Shown one piece after another: positions 1 through 7,900 of a DNA stretch of 17,192 bases. Origin of the DNA: Candidatus Sodaliphilus fimicaballi. GTDB taxonomy: Bacteria; Bacteroidota; Bacteroidia; Bacteroidales; Muribaculaceae. The first letter of the stretch is position 1. Each line of letters begins with the position of its first letter. The notes below the pieces were generated by a model that was not told where the DNA came from, made no database searches, and saw only the letters and a program-made list of their open reading frames with translations. The stretch covers positions 1 to 17,192 of the forward strand of contig JAGHTV010000315.1 of NCBI GenBank assembly GCA_018065165.1, given 5' to 3'. The translations under genes and the position numbers were made by a program.

Positions 1-56
1 CGCGCAGCTTTATGTTCTTATGTTCTGTCTATATTCCCGACGATAAAACCGTCGGG
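1..56 (-). terminator. 3' hairpins downstream of M6 protease 1 (cut by edge)
   Basis: A hairpin CCCGACG (36-42) / CGTCGGG (50-56) with a 7-base loop lies downstream of the first protease on its strand. The first bases of the window (CGCGCAGCTTTAT) match the right arm of the strong hairpin found at 2731-2768 after the second protease. The equivalent terminator is therefore probably cut by the window edge. The second protease has the same order of elements, CGCACAGCTTTAT followed by a CCCGGC/GCCGGG hairpin, so the 3' flank appears to have been duplicated with the gene. Confidence 0.4.
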
Positions 57-142
57 CACATGACGCCTCAATGCAATGTTTTATTCAGTAAATTAAAAAA
101 ATTTAGAATAATTTCTTTTAATTTCTGTCAGTTTAAGGGAGA

Positions 143-2374
143 TTACAGTCCCAGGATTGTATCGATGATCTTGTTTACATCGGCAATGTCGACTGAGCCG
201 TCGCCGTTAACGTCGGCCTCGGCCTTGTTGGCTGTTACGCCCAGGATGATGTCGATGCAAGCGTTTACGTCGGCAATGTCAACCACGCCGTCGCCGTTAA
301 CGTCGCCAGTAATGGTTGAAGGACCACCAGGCTCGCCATCGTAGAAGATAGCGAAGTTGTCGACGTAGCAGGGAGCATTCTTGCTACCAGCGCTTACCTG
401 AATGCGGAACTGTGTGGGTTGTGTCTTGTGAGCGCCAATTGCCCAACCAATGTTTTGTGTTGTGCCTGCCAGAACCGATACGGGAGATGTGCCTGCAGTG
501 GGCTTAGCCTTTTCCCAAGTAGCACCGCCATCGGTAGAATATTGCAGGGCAACCTTTGCTGTTACAGTAGTGGGATTGATAAAGTCAAATGACGCTTGTG
601 TGATGTCGTAGTAAACAGGTGATGACATTGTAAGGGCACTGGGGGTAAACATTGCTACCGACTGCTCGCCCTTGCACTTGCCTTCGCCCGGAGCTGCTAC
701 ATAGCACTGGTTGAAGTCCCATGTGCTGTAGTGGCCTTGTACGCCTGTTGCAGTCTTGTTGGTGGTAGTGGGCATTGTCTCGAAGTCCTCGGTAATGCGT
801 GCAATGTCGTTCTCGTTGATGATGTCAAACTCGATTGTACCGTCTTCGTTCTCCTTGATGTTGAAGAATCCCATCTCGCTTGTAGTGCCGTCCCATGTCT
901 TGAGGGCGGGAGTAGATGTTGAGCATATCTTGGTATTGTTGCTACTACCGGGGAACGGGTCGCTATCCTTGTTGCCACTAGTGCTATTGCCTGCGCGCAA
1001 CATCTCGTAGAAGATGTGCTCTTCGTTACAAGCTACGAGATTGGCATCCCAGTAACGCTCGTCGGTTGAGTCGACGCGGCACACAACCATACCGTGACCG
1101 GGGAGGTAAGCATCCCAGCGTGTCTTCTGGCGGTTGTCGCATATGAAGTACTCATAGTCAACTGGACTGCGGAAGATGTAACCATCGTTGCACTCGTTGA
1201 TGGGCTTGAGGGTGTAGTGGCCGGCTTCAGTAATCACTTTGGGGTTGGCAAACTTCATTGCATAGCGCTCAAAGATGGTGAATGCACAAGGTGTGCGGCC
1301 ATAGTTGGCAACGCCACCGCCTGCCATGATGTCCCACTGGTCGGGGTGGTGAATTTGGCCAGCTACCTCGTAGTTTACGTCATACAAGTCGGGCAAGCCC
1401 ATTACATGTGAGAACTCGTGGCAGATGGTACCGATACCTTCAACCTGAACGGTGTTGGGCATTGACTCCCAGCCATAGAGCTCGGTTGAGCAAGCATAGT
1501 CTTTCAGTTTCTTGCCATCGACTGTGGGAGTTGCATAGTATGAACCCTTGTGAGGCCACAGGTATCTTGCGTCGTTGCCTGAGTATGCCGAAGCATAACC
1601 TGCAACCTGGAAGAAAATCATATCTACAAAGCCATCGTTGTCGCCGTCATACTTTGAGAAGTCGCAGCCCATCTGGTGAGCAGCATTGGCAGCAGCCTTG
1701 AAGATGGTGTTGGCCTTGGCGTCCTTGTTCATGTCGGTTGCCTTGTAGTTGACCTCAACAGGGCCTATGATATCAAACTCGGGTTGGAACTTGCCACCGC
1801 TGTTCTCGCTGTAGTAGTCCCATACACTACCAGTACACTCAACAAACTTGCCGTTGTCGTCGGTGTAGCCGTTCCAGTGGTGAGTGTTGACCATTTCGTT
1901 GTAGAACTTGTTAGGATCGCTCATTGTGAACTTGACGTCAGAGTAGTTGACAAGGATAATGAGTCCGCGGAAATTCTTGTAGTTTACAATCTTGTTGGGA
2001 CCAGGTGCGCCCATAGCCTTTACGCGGCGTGCTTCGCCATCGCGATGAGCTACGCGGTCGGTCATGCGCTTGGTCAGGCCAAGTACAAAGGTGTTCTCGG
2101 TAGCATTACGCTCGCCTAGGTTGTGTGCTTTTACGCCCGAAGGAACCAGCATGTCGTTAACGCGCTGAGCATATTCAAAAATGCCAGCCTCGTTTTTCAC
2201 TACTGTGTAGCCATCGGTTGTGGTGTTGAAGTGGTAAAACTCGTCACCAATCAGTTCAATGGTGAGTTGAGTACCATCGGGTTGTGTTACGCTTACTGCA
2301 CCAGGATGAGCGGGTACAGCCAAAAGTTGAAAGGCAATGAAAGCCTGAATCAAAAATACACTTAATTTTCTCAT
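143..2374 (-). CDS. Secreted M6-family metalloprotease with C-terminal dockerin-like repeats (copy 1)
   Basis: This is a 743-residue zinc metallopeptidase of the M6 (immune inhibitor A-like) family, predicted to be exported. The chosen ATG at 2374 opens directly on a signal peptide (MRKLSVFLIQAFIAF, then a cleavable LLAVPA stretch); an in-frame ATG at 2395 would only add seven residues ahead of it. The zinc motif HEFSH is at residues 319-323 in the extended form HExxHxxGxxD, so H319, H323 and probably D329 bind zinc and E320 is catalytic. Residues of roughly 540-685 resemble a beta-sandwich accessory domain. Residues 690-743 are two dockerin-type calcium loops (DVNGDGVVDIADV and DVNGDGSVDIADV). 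The protein ends right after them, with no type IX secretion tail. A paralogue lies just upstream on the same strand. The natural substrate is unknown; host or dietary protein is a guess. Family assignment is strong. Confidence 0.93.
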   Translation of the reverse strand: MRKLSVFLIQAFIAFQLLAVPAHPGAVSVTQPDGTQLTIELIGDEFYHFNTTTDGYTVVKNEAGIFEYAQRVNDMLVPSGVKAHNLGERNATENTFVLGLTKRMTDRVAHRDGEARRVKAMGAPGPNKIVNYKNFRGLIILVNYSDVKFTMSDPNKFYNEMVNTHHWNGYTDDNGKFVECTGSVWDYYSENSGGKFQPEFDIIGPVEVNYKATDMNKDAKANTIFKAAANAAHQMGCDFSKYDGDNDGFVDMIFFQVAGYASAYSGNDARYLWPHKGSYYATPTVDGKKLKDYACSTELYGWESMPNTVQVEGIGTICHEFSHVMGLPDLYDVNYEVAGQIHHPDQWDIMAGGGVANYGRTPCAFTIFERYAMKFANPKVITEAGHYTLKPINECNDGYIFRSPVDYEYFICDNRQKTRWDAYLPGHGMVVCRVDSTDERYWDANLVACNEEHIFYEMLRAGNSTSGNKDSDPFPGSSNNTKICSTSTPALKTWDGTTSEMGFFNIKENEDGTIEFDIINENDIARITEDFETMPTTTNKTATGVQGHYSTWDFNQCYVAAPGEGKCKGEQSVAMFTPSALTMSSPVYYDITQASFDFINPTTVTAKVALQYSTDGGATWEKAKPTAGTSPVSVLAGTTQNIGWAIGAHKTQPTQFRIQVSAGSKNAPCYVDNFAIFYDGEPGGPSTITGDVNGDGVVDIADVNACIDIILGVTANKAEADVNGDGSVDIADVNKIIDTILGL

Positions 2375-2434
2375 AATATGATATTTAAGCCTCATTTGGG
2401 GCGTTGTTTTATTGCGTATTGCTATAAATTGTCG

Positions 2435-2466
2435 TAAAAGTACACAAAATTGAAAGAATATACAAG
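2435..2466 (-). promoter_or_regulatory. Probable Bacteroidetes-type promoter of M6 protease 1
   Basis: Read on the minus strand this is CTTG, 20 bases, then TACTTTTA, one mismatch in each box from TTTG-N19-21-TAnnTTTG. The predicted start near 2431 leaves a leader of about 56 bases before the ATG at 2374. The paralogue has a perfect version at the equivalent place. Confidence 0.5.
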
Positions 2467-2572
2467 TATAATGGAGAAAAATAAGATAAATTTACATAAA
2501 AGTGTAGGATATTGCTCTCATAATAAAACTTCACTTGACACGCGCTGCGTTATATTCTTATGTATATAATGA

Positions 2573-2715
2573 ACCACAGATTACGCAGATAGAATATTGC
2601 TCTGGGGGATTCTTGACAAGATTAATCAGATTGTTATGCCACCAATGTAGTAGAGGTAACACATGCAATCTGCTTAATCTGAAATAAATCCCTTTTTTTC
2701 TGTTAAACCTGTGGT
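2573..2715. repeat. Long imperfect palindrome between the two proteases
   Basis: The gene-free stretch 2375-2854 contains nested inverted arms: ACCACAG (2573-2579) with CTGTGGT (2709-2715); GGGATT (2606-2611) with AATCCC (2687-2692); and GATTAATCAGATTG (2620-2633) with CAATCTGCTTAATC (2666-2679, 13 of 14 pairing). All are centred near 2650, so the 143 bases could fold into one long interrupted hairpin. The ACCACAGATTACGCAGAT wording resembles degenerate intergenic repeats I recall from other bacterial genomes, so a dispersed repeat or small non-autonomous element is likelier than a gene. No reading frame of note is inside. Confidence 0.5.
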
Positions 2716-2719
2716 CTCT

Positions 2720-2768
2720 CCTAGTAAAACAAGCTGTGCGTGGCTTCCATTGAAGTCACGCACAGCTT
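2720..2768 (-). terminator. Intrinsic terminator of M6 protease 2
   Basis: The arms 2731-2747 and 2752-2768 pair over 17 bp with a single G-T wobble and a 4-base CATT loop. On the minus strand the hairpin is followed by GTTTTAC, a short T tract, so it fits as a rho-independent terminator for the protease ending at 2855. On the plus strand the following bases are only moderately T-rich (TATATCTT). Confidence 0.75.
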
Positions 2769-2779
2769 TATATCTTCAT

Positions 2780-2841
2780 CCCGGCGGAAAACAGCCGGGC
2801 ACAGAACCGTTTTTGACTTGAGCTGACGCTCAAGGAACGGT
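2780..2841. repeat. Two further hairpins in the 3' flank of M6 protease 2
   Basis: CCCGGC (2780-2785) pairs with GCCGGG (2794-2799). CTTGAGC (2817-2823) pairs with GCTCAAG (2828-2834) and is flanked by a second pairing layer, ACCGTT (2806-2811) with AACGGT (2836-2841). They lie between the stop codon at 2855 and the terminator. The first has a counterpart after the other protease (36-56). No T tract follows, so they may stabilise the mRNA 3' end rather than terminate. Confidence 0.45.
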
Positions 2842-2854
2842 AATTCGCCTTTCG

Positions 2855-5083
2855 TTAAAGACCCAGGATGATGTTAATGATTGCGTTCATGTCGGCAACA
2901 TCTACAGTGCCGTCTTGGTTAACATCGGCCTCTGCCTTAGCGGGCTTCAGGCCCAGGATGATGTCGATGGCTGCATTTACATCAGCAATATCGACAACGC
3001 CGTCGCCGTTAACATCGCCAGGGATGACTGTTGGGCCACCTTCCTTGCCGTTGTAATAGATGCTTAAGTCGTCGATGTAGCAAGGTATGGTCTTGCTGCC
3101 GGCTGTCATCTGTATGCGGTAGAGAGCACCTTGGGTGTTGTAAAGCTCGACGGGCCATGTAGTGCTTGCCGTAGTGTTGGCAGCAATGCTGACGGGTGTC
3201 ACGCCTGTAGCGCTCTTGGGCTTAACCCAAGTTGTACCACCGTCCACTGAGTATTGCAGTAAAACTTTGGCAACAACCGATGATGTGTTGTACACGTCAA
3301 ATGTTACCTGATATACATTATAATAAACGGGAGATGACGATGTGAATGCACTGGGAGAAACCATGCGCACTGCTTTATTGCCATTGCACTTGCCCACGCC
3401 GGGAATGTCGTTGTAGCATTGGTTGAAGTCCCATGTAGCGAAGTTGCCTTGTACGCCTGTGGCAGTCTTGTTGGTGGTGGCAAGCATTGTCTCAAAGTCC
3501 TCAACGAGCTTCTTGATGTCGCCCGAGTTCATTACGTCAAACTCGATTATGCCATTCTTCTCGTTGATGTTGTAGATACCCATTGACATTGTAGTTCCGT
3601 TCCAAGTCTTGAGGGCGGGAGTTGTTGTGGCGTCGAGTTGGGCATTGCCTGTGGTGCCGGGGAATGGGTCGCTTGCCTGTGCACCGCTCTTAGAGTTGCC
3701 GGCACGCAGCATCTCGTAATAGTTGTGCGAGGGGTTGGCGTTAACCTGGTTGTTGCTCCAGGGAGTTGTGCTTGTAGAGTCTACGCGGCACACTACCATA
3801 CCGTGACCGGGCAAGTATGTGTCCCAGCGTGTCTTCTGGCGGTTGTCGATGATGAAGTACTCCTTGTTGATGGGAGACTTGATGATGTAGCCCTCGTTGC
3901 TCATTACCGAGTTGAGTTTGAAGTGGCCAGGGGAGTTGATGACTGTGGGATTAGCAAAGCCCAGAGCATAGCGCTCAAAGATTGTGTATCCCACAGGAGT
4001 GCGAGCCGAGTTGAACGAGCCGCCGCCTGCCATGATGTCCCATTCCTCGGGGTGGTGGCTCTGGCCGCCTGTCTCGTAGTTGGTGTCATACAGGTCGGGG
4101 AAGCCCATCACGTGAGTGAACTCGTGGCACATTGTACCTATACCCTCGATGGTGATTGTTGAGGGATAAGACTCGAAACCATAAATCTCGGTAGAACTTG
4201 CATATACGTTGAAGCGTTTTCCGTCGTATGTGGGAGAGCTCCATATGCTTGACTTGTGGGGCCACAGCCAGTTGCTGTTGTTGCCACTGAAGCTTGACGA
4301 CATACCTGCTACCTGGAAGAATACCATGTCTACATAGCCGTTGTTGTCGCCGTCATACTTTGAGAAGTCGCAGCCGGCAGTTTCGGCAGCTGCGAGTGCG
4401 GCCTTGAAGATGGTCTGGGCGTTGCTTGTGCCCTTCATGTCGGTTGACTTGTAGTTGACCTCAACGGGACCCACGATGTCAAACACGGGTTGGAACACGC
4501 CGTTACTGTTCTCTGAATAGTAGTCGTGCATACTGCCGGTGCAGTTTACCCACTTGCCGTTGTCGTCGGTATAGCCTGTAAACCCTTTTGTATTAACCAT
4601 ATCGTTGTAGAACTTGTTGGGGTCCTTCATTGAGAACTTCACGTCGGTAAAGTTGATGAGGATGATGAGTCCGCGGAACTTGTTGTAGCTAACGGCCTTC
4701 TTGGGACCACTGCCCTCGGCGTCGCGTTGCACGCGCTTTGCCTCGCCGGCAGCATGCTCAACGCGGTCAGTCATATACTTTGTGATACCCTGCAGGTAAG
4801 CAGTTTCGGTAGCTGTGCGTTCGCCCAGGTTGTGTGCCTTGATGGTGGTGGGTTGCAACTTGTTGTCAATGCGCTGAGCATATACATAGATGCCTGCATT
4901 GTCCTTTACGATGGTGTAACCGTCGGCAGTTGTGTTGAAATGATAGAACTCGTCACCAATGAGTTGGATAGTGAGTTTGCTGCCATCGGGTTGTGTGATG
5001 GTAACGGGATCGCGGTGAGCTGGTATTGCCAGTGCTTGCAGCGCAAGGCACAATACCGCGATGAATAAAGTTAATTTTCTCAT
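2855..5083 (-). CDS. Secreted M6-family metalloprotease with C-terminal dockerin-like repeats (copy 2)
   Basis: A 742-residue paralogue of the neighbouring protease, collinear over its whole length. The ATG at 5083 is chosen because a signal peptide follows at once (MRKLTLFIAVLCLALQALA, then IPAH). The longer frame to 5164 would run across a perfect promoter and an operator-like palindrome, so it is very unlikely. The zinc site is HEFTH at 320-324, continuing to G327 and D330 (HExxHxxGxxD). The extended motif around it and the GVQG...TWDFNQCY segment are shared with copy 1. Residues 689-742 are two dockerin loops; the second is altered (DVNQDGTVDVADM) and may bind calcium less well. The tandem, same-strand arrangement suggests local duplication with time for divergence. 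Exported proteolysis is well supported; the substrate cannot be told. Confidence 0.93.
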   Translation of the reverse strand: MRKLTLFIAVLCLALQALAIPAHRDPVTITQPDGSKLTIQLIGDEFYHFNTTADGYTIVKDNAGIYVYAQRIDNKLQPTTIKAHNLGERTATETAYLQGITKYMTDRVEHAAGEAKRVQRDAEGSGPKKAVSYNKFRGLIILINFTDVKFSMKDPNKFYNDMVNTKGFTGYTDDNGKWVNCTGSMHDYYSENSNGVFQPVFDIVGPVEVNYKSTDMKGTSNAQTIFKAALAAAETAGCDFSKYDGDNNGYVDMVFFQVAGMSSSFSGNNSNWLWPHKSSIWSSPTYDGKRFNVYASSTEIYGFESYPSTITIEGIGTMCHEFTHVMGFPDLYDTNYETGGQSHHPEEWDIMAGGGSFNSARTPVGYTIFERYALGFANPTVINSPGHFKLNSVMSNEGYIIKSPINKEYFIIDNRQKTRWDTYLPGHGMVVCRVDSTSTTPWSNNQVNANPSHNYYEMLRAGNSKSGAQASDPFPGTTGNAQLDATTTPALKTWNGTTMSMGIYNINEKNGIIEFDVMNSGDIKKLVEDFETMLATTNKTATGVQGNFATWDFNQCYNDIPGVGKCNGNKAVRMVSPSAFTSSSPVYYNVYQVTFDVYNTSSVVAKVLLQYSVDGGTTWVKPKSATGVTPVSIAANTTASTTWPVELYNTQGALYRIQMTAGSKTIPCYIDDLSIYYNGKEGGPTVIPGDVNGDGVVDIADVNAAIDIILGLKPAKAEADVNQDGTVDVADMNAIINIILGL

Positions 5084-5118
5084 ATTGCTTGTGTTTAAGT
5101 TATTTTTCCAGAAAAATG

Positions 5119-5137
5119 ATAATTTTGTCAAAATTAT
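5119..5137. promoter_or_regulatory. Operator-like palindrome over the -7 box of M6 protease 2
   Basis: ATAATTTTG-T-CAAAATTAT is a perfect 9-bp inverted repeat around a single central base. It covers the -7 element and the predicted transcription start of protease 2, the classic place for a repressor. The promoter of copy 1 lacks it. It is AT-rich and one arm is constrained by the promoter box itself, so chance cannot be excluded. Confidence 0.4.
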
Positions 5138-5160
5138 ACAAAATCTCATTAATATGCAAA
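5129..5160 (-). promoter_or_regulatory. Promoter of M6 protease 2 (perfect consensus)
   Basis: On the minus strand the sequence is TTTG (5160-5157), exactly 20 bases, then TAATTTTG (5136-5129), a full match to the Bacteroidetes sigma-A promoter. The predicted start near 5125 gives a leader of about 42 bases to the ATG at 5083. Confidence 0.8.
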
Positions 5161-5202
5161 TCAAAGTGGGCTTTTAAGTGAAAATTAGCATTTCGGGCCA
5201 CT

Positions 5203-5934
5203 TTACATGTTCAGCAGGAAGTCACGCATTATCTCGCGGTACCATGGCGAGCGGCTGCCATCCTCGTTGAGCATCACGCAGTCGTGCTCGTGTGGAGTGA
5301 CGCTGGCGGCTTTTTTCATCACCAGCACCAGTCGCTTTACCTCTTGCTGGGGTAAGGTCTTTATCTTGTAAAGGTCTTGCAGTGAGAACCCTGCAAGCTG
5401 GCACTCGCCCTTGAACTTGGTGAGAACCTCGGGCGGAATGCACACCGAGAACACGCCCCCATGCTTGAGCAGCCTGTAGGCTCCACCGGCAAGCACATCA
5501 AAGGGCAGGCTCGACGAGTGACGGGCACGGGTGCGACCCTCGTCGGGGCACTCGAGGCTCTGGTCAAAGTAGGGTGGGTTGCACACTACGGCATCATACG
5601 ACTCTCCCTGCCCGCTTGCCAACGCCTGTTTAGTGTAGTCCTGAAACGAGGTGTGCAGCAACTCGATGCGTTCGCCCATGGGCGAGGCGGCAAAGTTGGC
5701 AGTAGCGTCGATCACGGCATTGTCGTCGATTTCCACAGCGGTGATGCGGGCTTGGGGGTAACGCTGGGCAAGCATTAGCGACAGTACTCCTGTGCCGGTG
5801 CCCACATCGAGCGTGCGGTCGCCGCCTTGCGACAGTGTGCCCAGCAGGTCGCTGTCGGTACCCACCTTCATCGCAGCGTGAGTCTGCTGAATGGTGAAGT
5901 GCTTGAACTCAAAAAATCCTTTTCGTCGTGCCAT
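5203..5934 (-). CDS. trmN6: tRNA1(Val) (adenine(37)-N6)-methyltransferase
   Basis: A 243-residue class I methyltransferase that uses S-adenosylmethionine to methylate N6 of A37 in tRNA1(Val), next to the anticodon. The N-terminal FxFKHFTI...AMKVGTDSDLLG stretch (about residues 8-32) is typical of this family. The SAM loop DVGTGTG is at 43-49, an acidic ribose-binding position follows in TAVEIDD, and NPPYF (119-123) is the catalytic motif of N6-adenine methyltransferases. Length is normal and the start ATG is followed by MARRKGFFEF, as expected. It is divergent from parA and 119 bases upstream of protease 2 on the same strand, whose own promoter separates it. No clear terminator is seen after it, only weak AAAGTGG/CCACTTT arms at 5163-5208. 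Confidence 0.9.
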   Translation of the reverse strand: MARRKGFFEFKHFTIQQTHAAMKVGTDSDLLGTLSQGGDRTLDVGTGTGVLSLMLAQRYPQARITAVEIDDNAVIDATANFAASPMGERIELLHTSFQDYTKQALASGQGESYDAVVCNPPYFDQSLECPDEGRTRARHSSSLPFDVLAGGAYRLLKHGGVFSVCIPPEVLTKFKGECQLAGFSLQDLYKIKTLPQQEVKRLVLVMKKAASVTPHEHDCVMLNEDGSRSPWYREIMRDFLLNM

Positions 5935-5960
5935 TGTTGTGTAAACTTGCTATTGAATGA

Positions 5961-5991
5961 CAAAATTAGCGAAAATTTCCCAAATGGCGAA
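5961..5991 (-). promoter_or_regulatory. Probable promoter of trmN6
   Basis: On the minus strand TTCG, 19 bases, TAATTTTG: a perfect -7 box (5968-5961) with a two-thirds -33 box (5991-5988). The predicted start near 5957 gives a leader of about 23 bases before the ATG at 5934. Confidence 0.55.
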
Positions 5992-6039
5992 AAAACATAA
6001 CCAGTGTGGTAGCATCTTTTGTGGGTGGTGCACATACAG

Positions 6040-6155
6040 TGTTCCACGCACTTTGAGTTATTAACAAAAAACGCGACTTATCAACATTTAGGTTATTTTA
6101 TCATTGATTTTTAAGGATATTTGCATAAAAAGCATTTCCTTTGCACCGTGAAACA
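6040..6155 (+). promoter_or_regulatory. trmN6-parA intergenic control region: DnaA-box-like and parS half-site-like sequences
   Basis: The 236 bases between divergent trmN6 and parA contain two same-direction DnaA-box-like 9-mers exactly 20 bases apart: TTATTAACA (6058-6066) and TTATCAACA (6078-6086), each close to TTATCCACA. The stretch TGTTCCACG (6040-6048) resembles the left half, and CGTGAAACA (6147-6155) the right half, of the parS site TGTTTCACGTGAAACA, but no full parS is present. A weak -7-like TTCCTTTG is at 6136-6143, without a convincing -33 box. The parA promoter must lie here. The roles of the boxes are inference. Confidence 0.3.
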
Positions 6156-6170
6156 CTTTTAACTTTTCGT

Positions 6171-6938
6171 ATGGGAAAAACAATAGCAATAGCAAATCAA
6201 AAAGGTGGTGTGGGCAAGACCACAACCGCCATCAACCTTGCTGCATCGCTCGCAATGCACAAAAAGAAGGTGCTCCTCATTGATGCCGACCCTCAAGCCA
6301 ATGCCACATCGGGTCTCGGTGTCGATCCCAAGCAGATGTCGTCGTCGATCTACGAATGTCTCGTCGATGACTATCCCATGGGTAGCGCCGCTGTGCCCAC
6401 TTGTGTCGATGGCCTGCACATCGTGGGCTCTCGCATCGACCTTGTTGGTGCCGAGCTCGAACTCATAAACAAGCAAGACCGCGAGAACACACTGCGCCGC
6501 GCCATTGCTGGCGTCAAGGATGCCTATGACTATATACTCATTGACTGCAGCCCTTCGCTGGGACTCATCACCGTCAACGCACTCACTGCTGCCGACAGCG
6601 TTATCATCCCCGTCCAGGCCGAGTACTTTGCACTCGAGGGTATCAGCAAGCTGCTCAACACAGTGCGCATCATCAAGAGCAAGCTCAACACTAGCCTGTG
6701 CATAGAGGGCTTCCTGCTCACCATGTACGATGCTCGCCTGCGTCTGGCCAACCAGATTTATGAGGAGCTCAAGAATCACTTTGGCGACATGGTATTTACC
6801 ACCGTCATCCCGCGCAACATACGCTTGAGCGAGGCTCCCAGTCACGGTCTGCCCGCCATCATGTACGACGCAAGCAGCCGCGGTGCCACCAGCCATATGC
6901 AGCTGGCCAAGGAACTCATCGCCAAGAATCGCAAGTAA
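6171..6938 (+). CDS. parA: Chromosome-partitioning ATPase ParA (Soj)
   Basis: A 255-residue ParA/MinD-type ATPase that moves ParB-bound origins by ATP-dependent binding to the nucleoid. The deviant Walker A motif KGGVGKTT is at residues 11-18, with the signature lysine K11. Walker A' DADPQAN follows at 38-44, and Walker B is in YDYILIDCSPSLG. The ATG at 6171 puts MGKTIAIANQKGG at the N-terminus as in chromosomal Soj proteins; an upstream in-frame TTG at 6141 would add ten unlikely residues. There is no N-terminal helix-turn-helix, so this is the short chromosomal type rather than a plasmid P1-type ParA. It is first in a probable operon, 41 bases ahead of parB. Confidence 0.96.
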   Translation: MGKTIAIANQKGGVGKTTTAINLAASLAMHKKKVLLIDADPQANATSGLGVDPKQMSSSIYECLVDDYPMGSAAVPTCVDGLHIVGSRIDLVGAELELINKQDRENTLRRAIAGVKDAYDYILIDCSPSLGLITVNALTAADSVIIPVQAEYFALEGISKLLNTVRIIKSKLNTSLCIEGFLLTMYDARLRLANQIYEELKNHFGDMVFTTVIPRNIRLSEAPSHGLPAIMYDASSRGATSHMQLAKELIAKNRK

Positions 6939-6979
6939 TCAACTAATCACGCAACAACACAAAAAACTGATAATAAGAT

Positions 6980-7864
6980 ATGAAACGACGCAACGCTTTA
7001 GGACGAGGTCTGGACACACTCATCTCTATGGACGATGTGCAGACAGGTGGCTCGTCGGCCATCAACGAGATTCCCATCTCGCAAATCACTCCCAACCCCG
7101 ACCAACCGCGTACCTCGTTTGACGAGACTGCTCTCGAGGAACTGGCCGCATCAATACGCGAGCTGGGCATTATCCAGCCGCTCACACTGCGCAGTATGGG
7201 ACCCGGTGCCTACCAGATTATCTCGGGTGAACGCCGCTATCGTGCTGCCAAACTTGTAGGACTCGACACTGTGCCTGCCTATGTGCGCACCGTTAACGAC
7301 GCCGAGCTCACCGAGATGGCCCTCATCGAGAACATCCAGCGCGAGGACCTCAATGCCATTGAGATTGCTCTCACATTCCGCAAGCTCATCGACCAGTATC
7401 AGCTCACACAGGAGCGATTGAGTGAACGCATAGGCAAGAATCGTGCTACCATTGCCAACTTCCTGCGCCTGCTCAAGTTGCCCGCCGAGGTGCAATTGGG
7501 TCTGCGCGATAAGGTGGTCGATATGGGTCATGCACGTGCTTTGCTGTCAATTGACAAGCCGTCGCTGCAGTTAAAATTATATAACGAGATATTAAAAAAA
7601 GGTTTATCGGTACGCCAGGTTGAGCAACTCGTAAAGCAGCACCGCGATGGTGCCGACGATAAGCAGAAGACCAATGCTAAACCTGCAAAGAACTTGACAT
7701 CAAGGGATTATGAAATCCTGCGCAAGCATCTCTCGGGTTCGTTTGGTGTGCCTGTAAAGTTCACATGCAACGACGCTGGTAAAGGAAAAATAACATTCCC
7801 CTTCCGCGACGAGGCCGAACTTCAAAAAATTATTAGTATCTTTGACACATTAAAAGGAAAGTAA
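6980..7864 (+). CDS. parB: Chromosome-partitioning protein ParB (Spo0J-like CTPase)
   Basis: A 294-residue DNA-binding CTPase that loads at parS and spreads as a clamp. The N-terminal KRRNALGRGLDTLI segment is the ParA-stimulating peptide. The ParB/Srx-type CTP-binding domain carries GERRYRA at 83-89 and ENIQRE just beyond. A helix-turn-helix (LTQERLSERIGKNRATIANFLRLL) follows at about 140-165 for parS recognition. The C-terminal portion after a lysine-rich linker is the dimerisation part. Length is normal. It follows parA by 41 bases, with an A-rich leader (AAAAAACTGATAATAAGAT) in place of a Shine-Dalgarno site. No full parS was found in this window. Confidence 0.96.
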   Translation: MKRRNALGRGLDTLISMDDVQTGGSSAINEIPISQITPNPDQPRTSFDETALEELAASIRELGIIQPLTLRSMGPGAYQIISGERRYRAAKLVGLDTVPAYVRTVNDAELTEMALIENIQREDLNAIEIALTFRKLIDQYQLTQERLSERIGKNRATIANFLRLLKLPAEVQLGLRDKVVDMGHARALLSIDKPSLQLKLYNEILKKGLSVRQVEQLVKQHRDGADDKQKTNAKPAKNLTSRDYEILRKHLSGSFGVPVKFTCNDAGKGKITFPFRDEAELQKIISIFDTLKGK

Positions 7865-7871
7865 TATGGCT

Positions 7872-7900
7872 TTTCTCGCCAGCTGCTGGTTGGCGGGAAA
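7872..7900 (+). repeat. Hairpin between parB and the DUF5683 gene
   Basis: TTTCTCGCCA (7872-7881) pairs with TGGCGGGAAA (7891-7900) over 10 bp with one T-G wobble and a 9-base loop. No T tract follows (GGTTATGATT), so it is a poor terminator. It could be an mRNA processing or stability element that sets the ratio of parAB to downstream products. A weak promoter-like TTGG-N20-TATCTGTA overlaps its right edge (7890-7921). Confidence 0.4.

Noticed and set aside
4105..4120. TCACGTGA core resembling parS
   Set aside because: Only the central 8 bases fit and it is inside the conserved HEFTHVMG coding sequence of the protease.
5084..5164. Longer N-terminus for protease 2
   Set aside because: It would translate through a perfect promoter and palindrome, and would place 27 residues ahead of the signal peptide.
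6159..6896. 245-codon minus-strand frame over parA
   Set aside because: Fully antisense to parA, whose motifs are unmistakable; no independent evidence for a gene.
7530..7550. GCACGTGC palindrome in parB as a parS site
   Set aside because: Outer half-site bases do not match and it is within coding sequence; likely chance.
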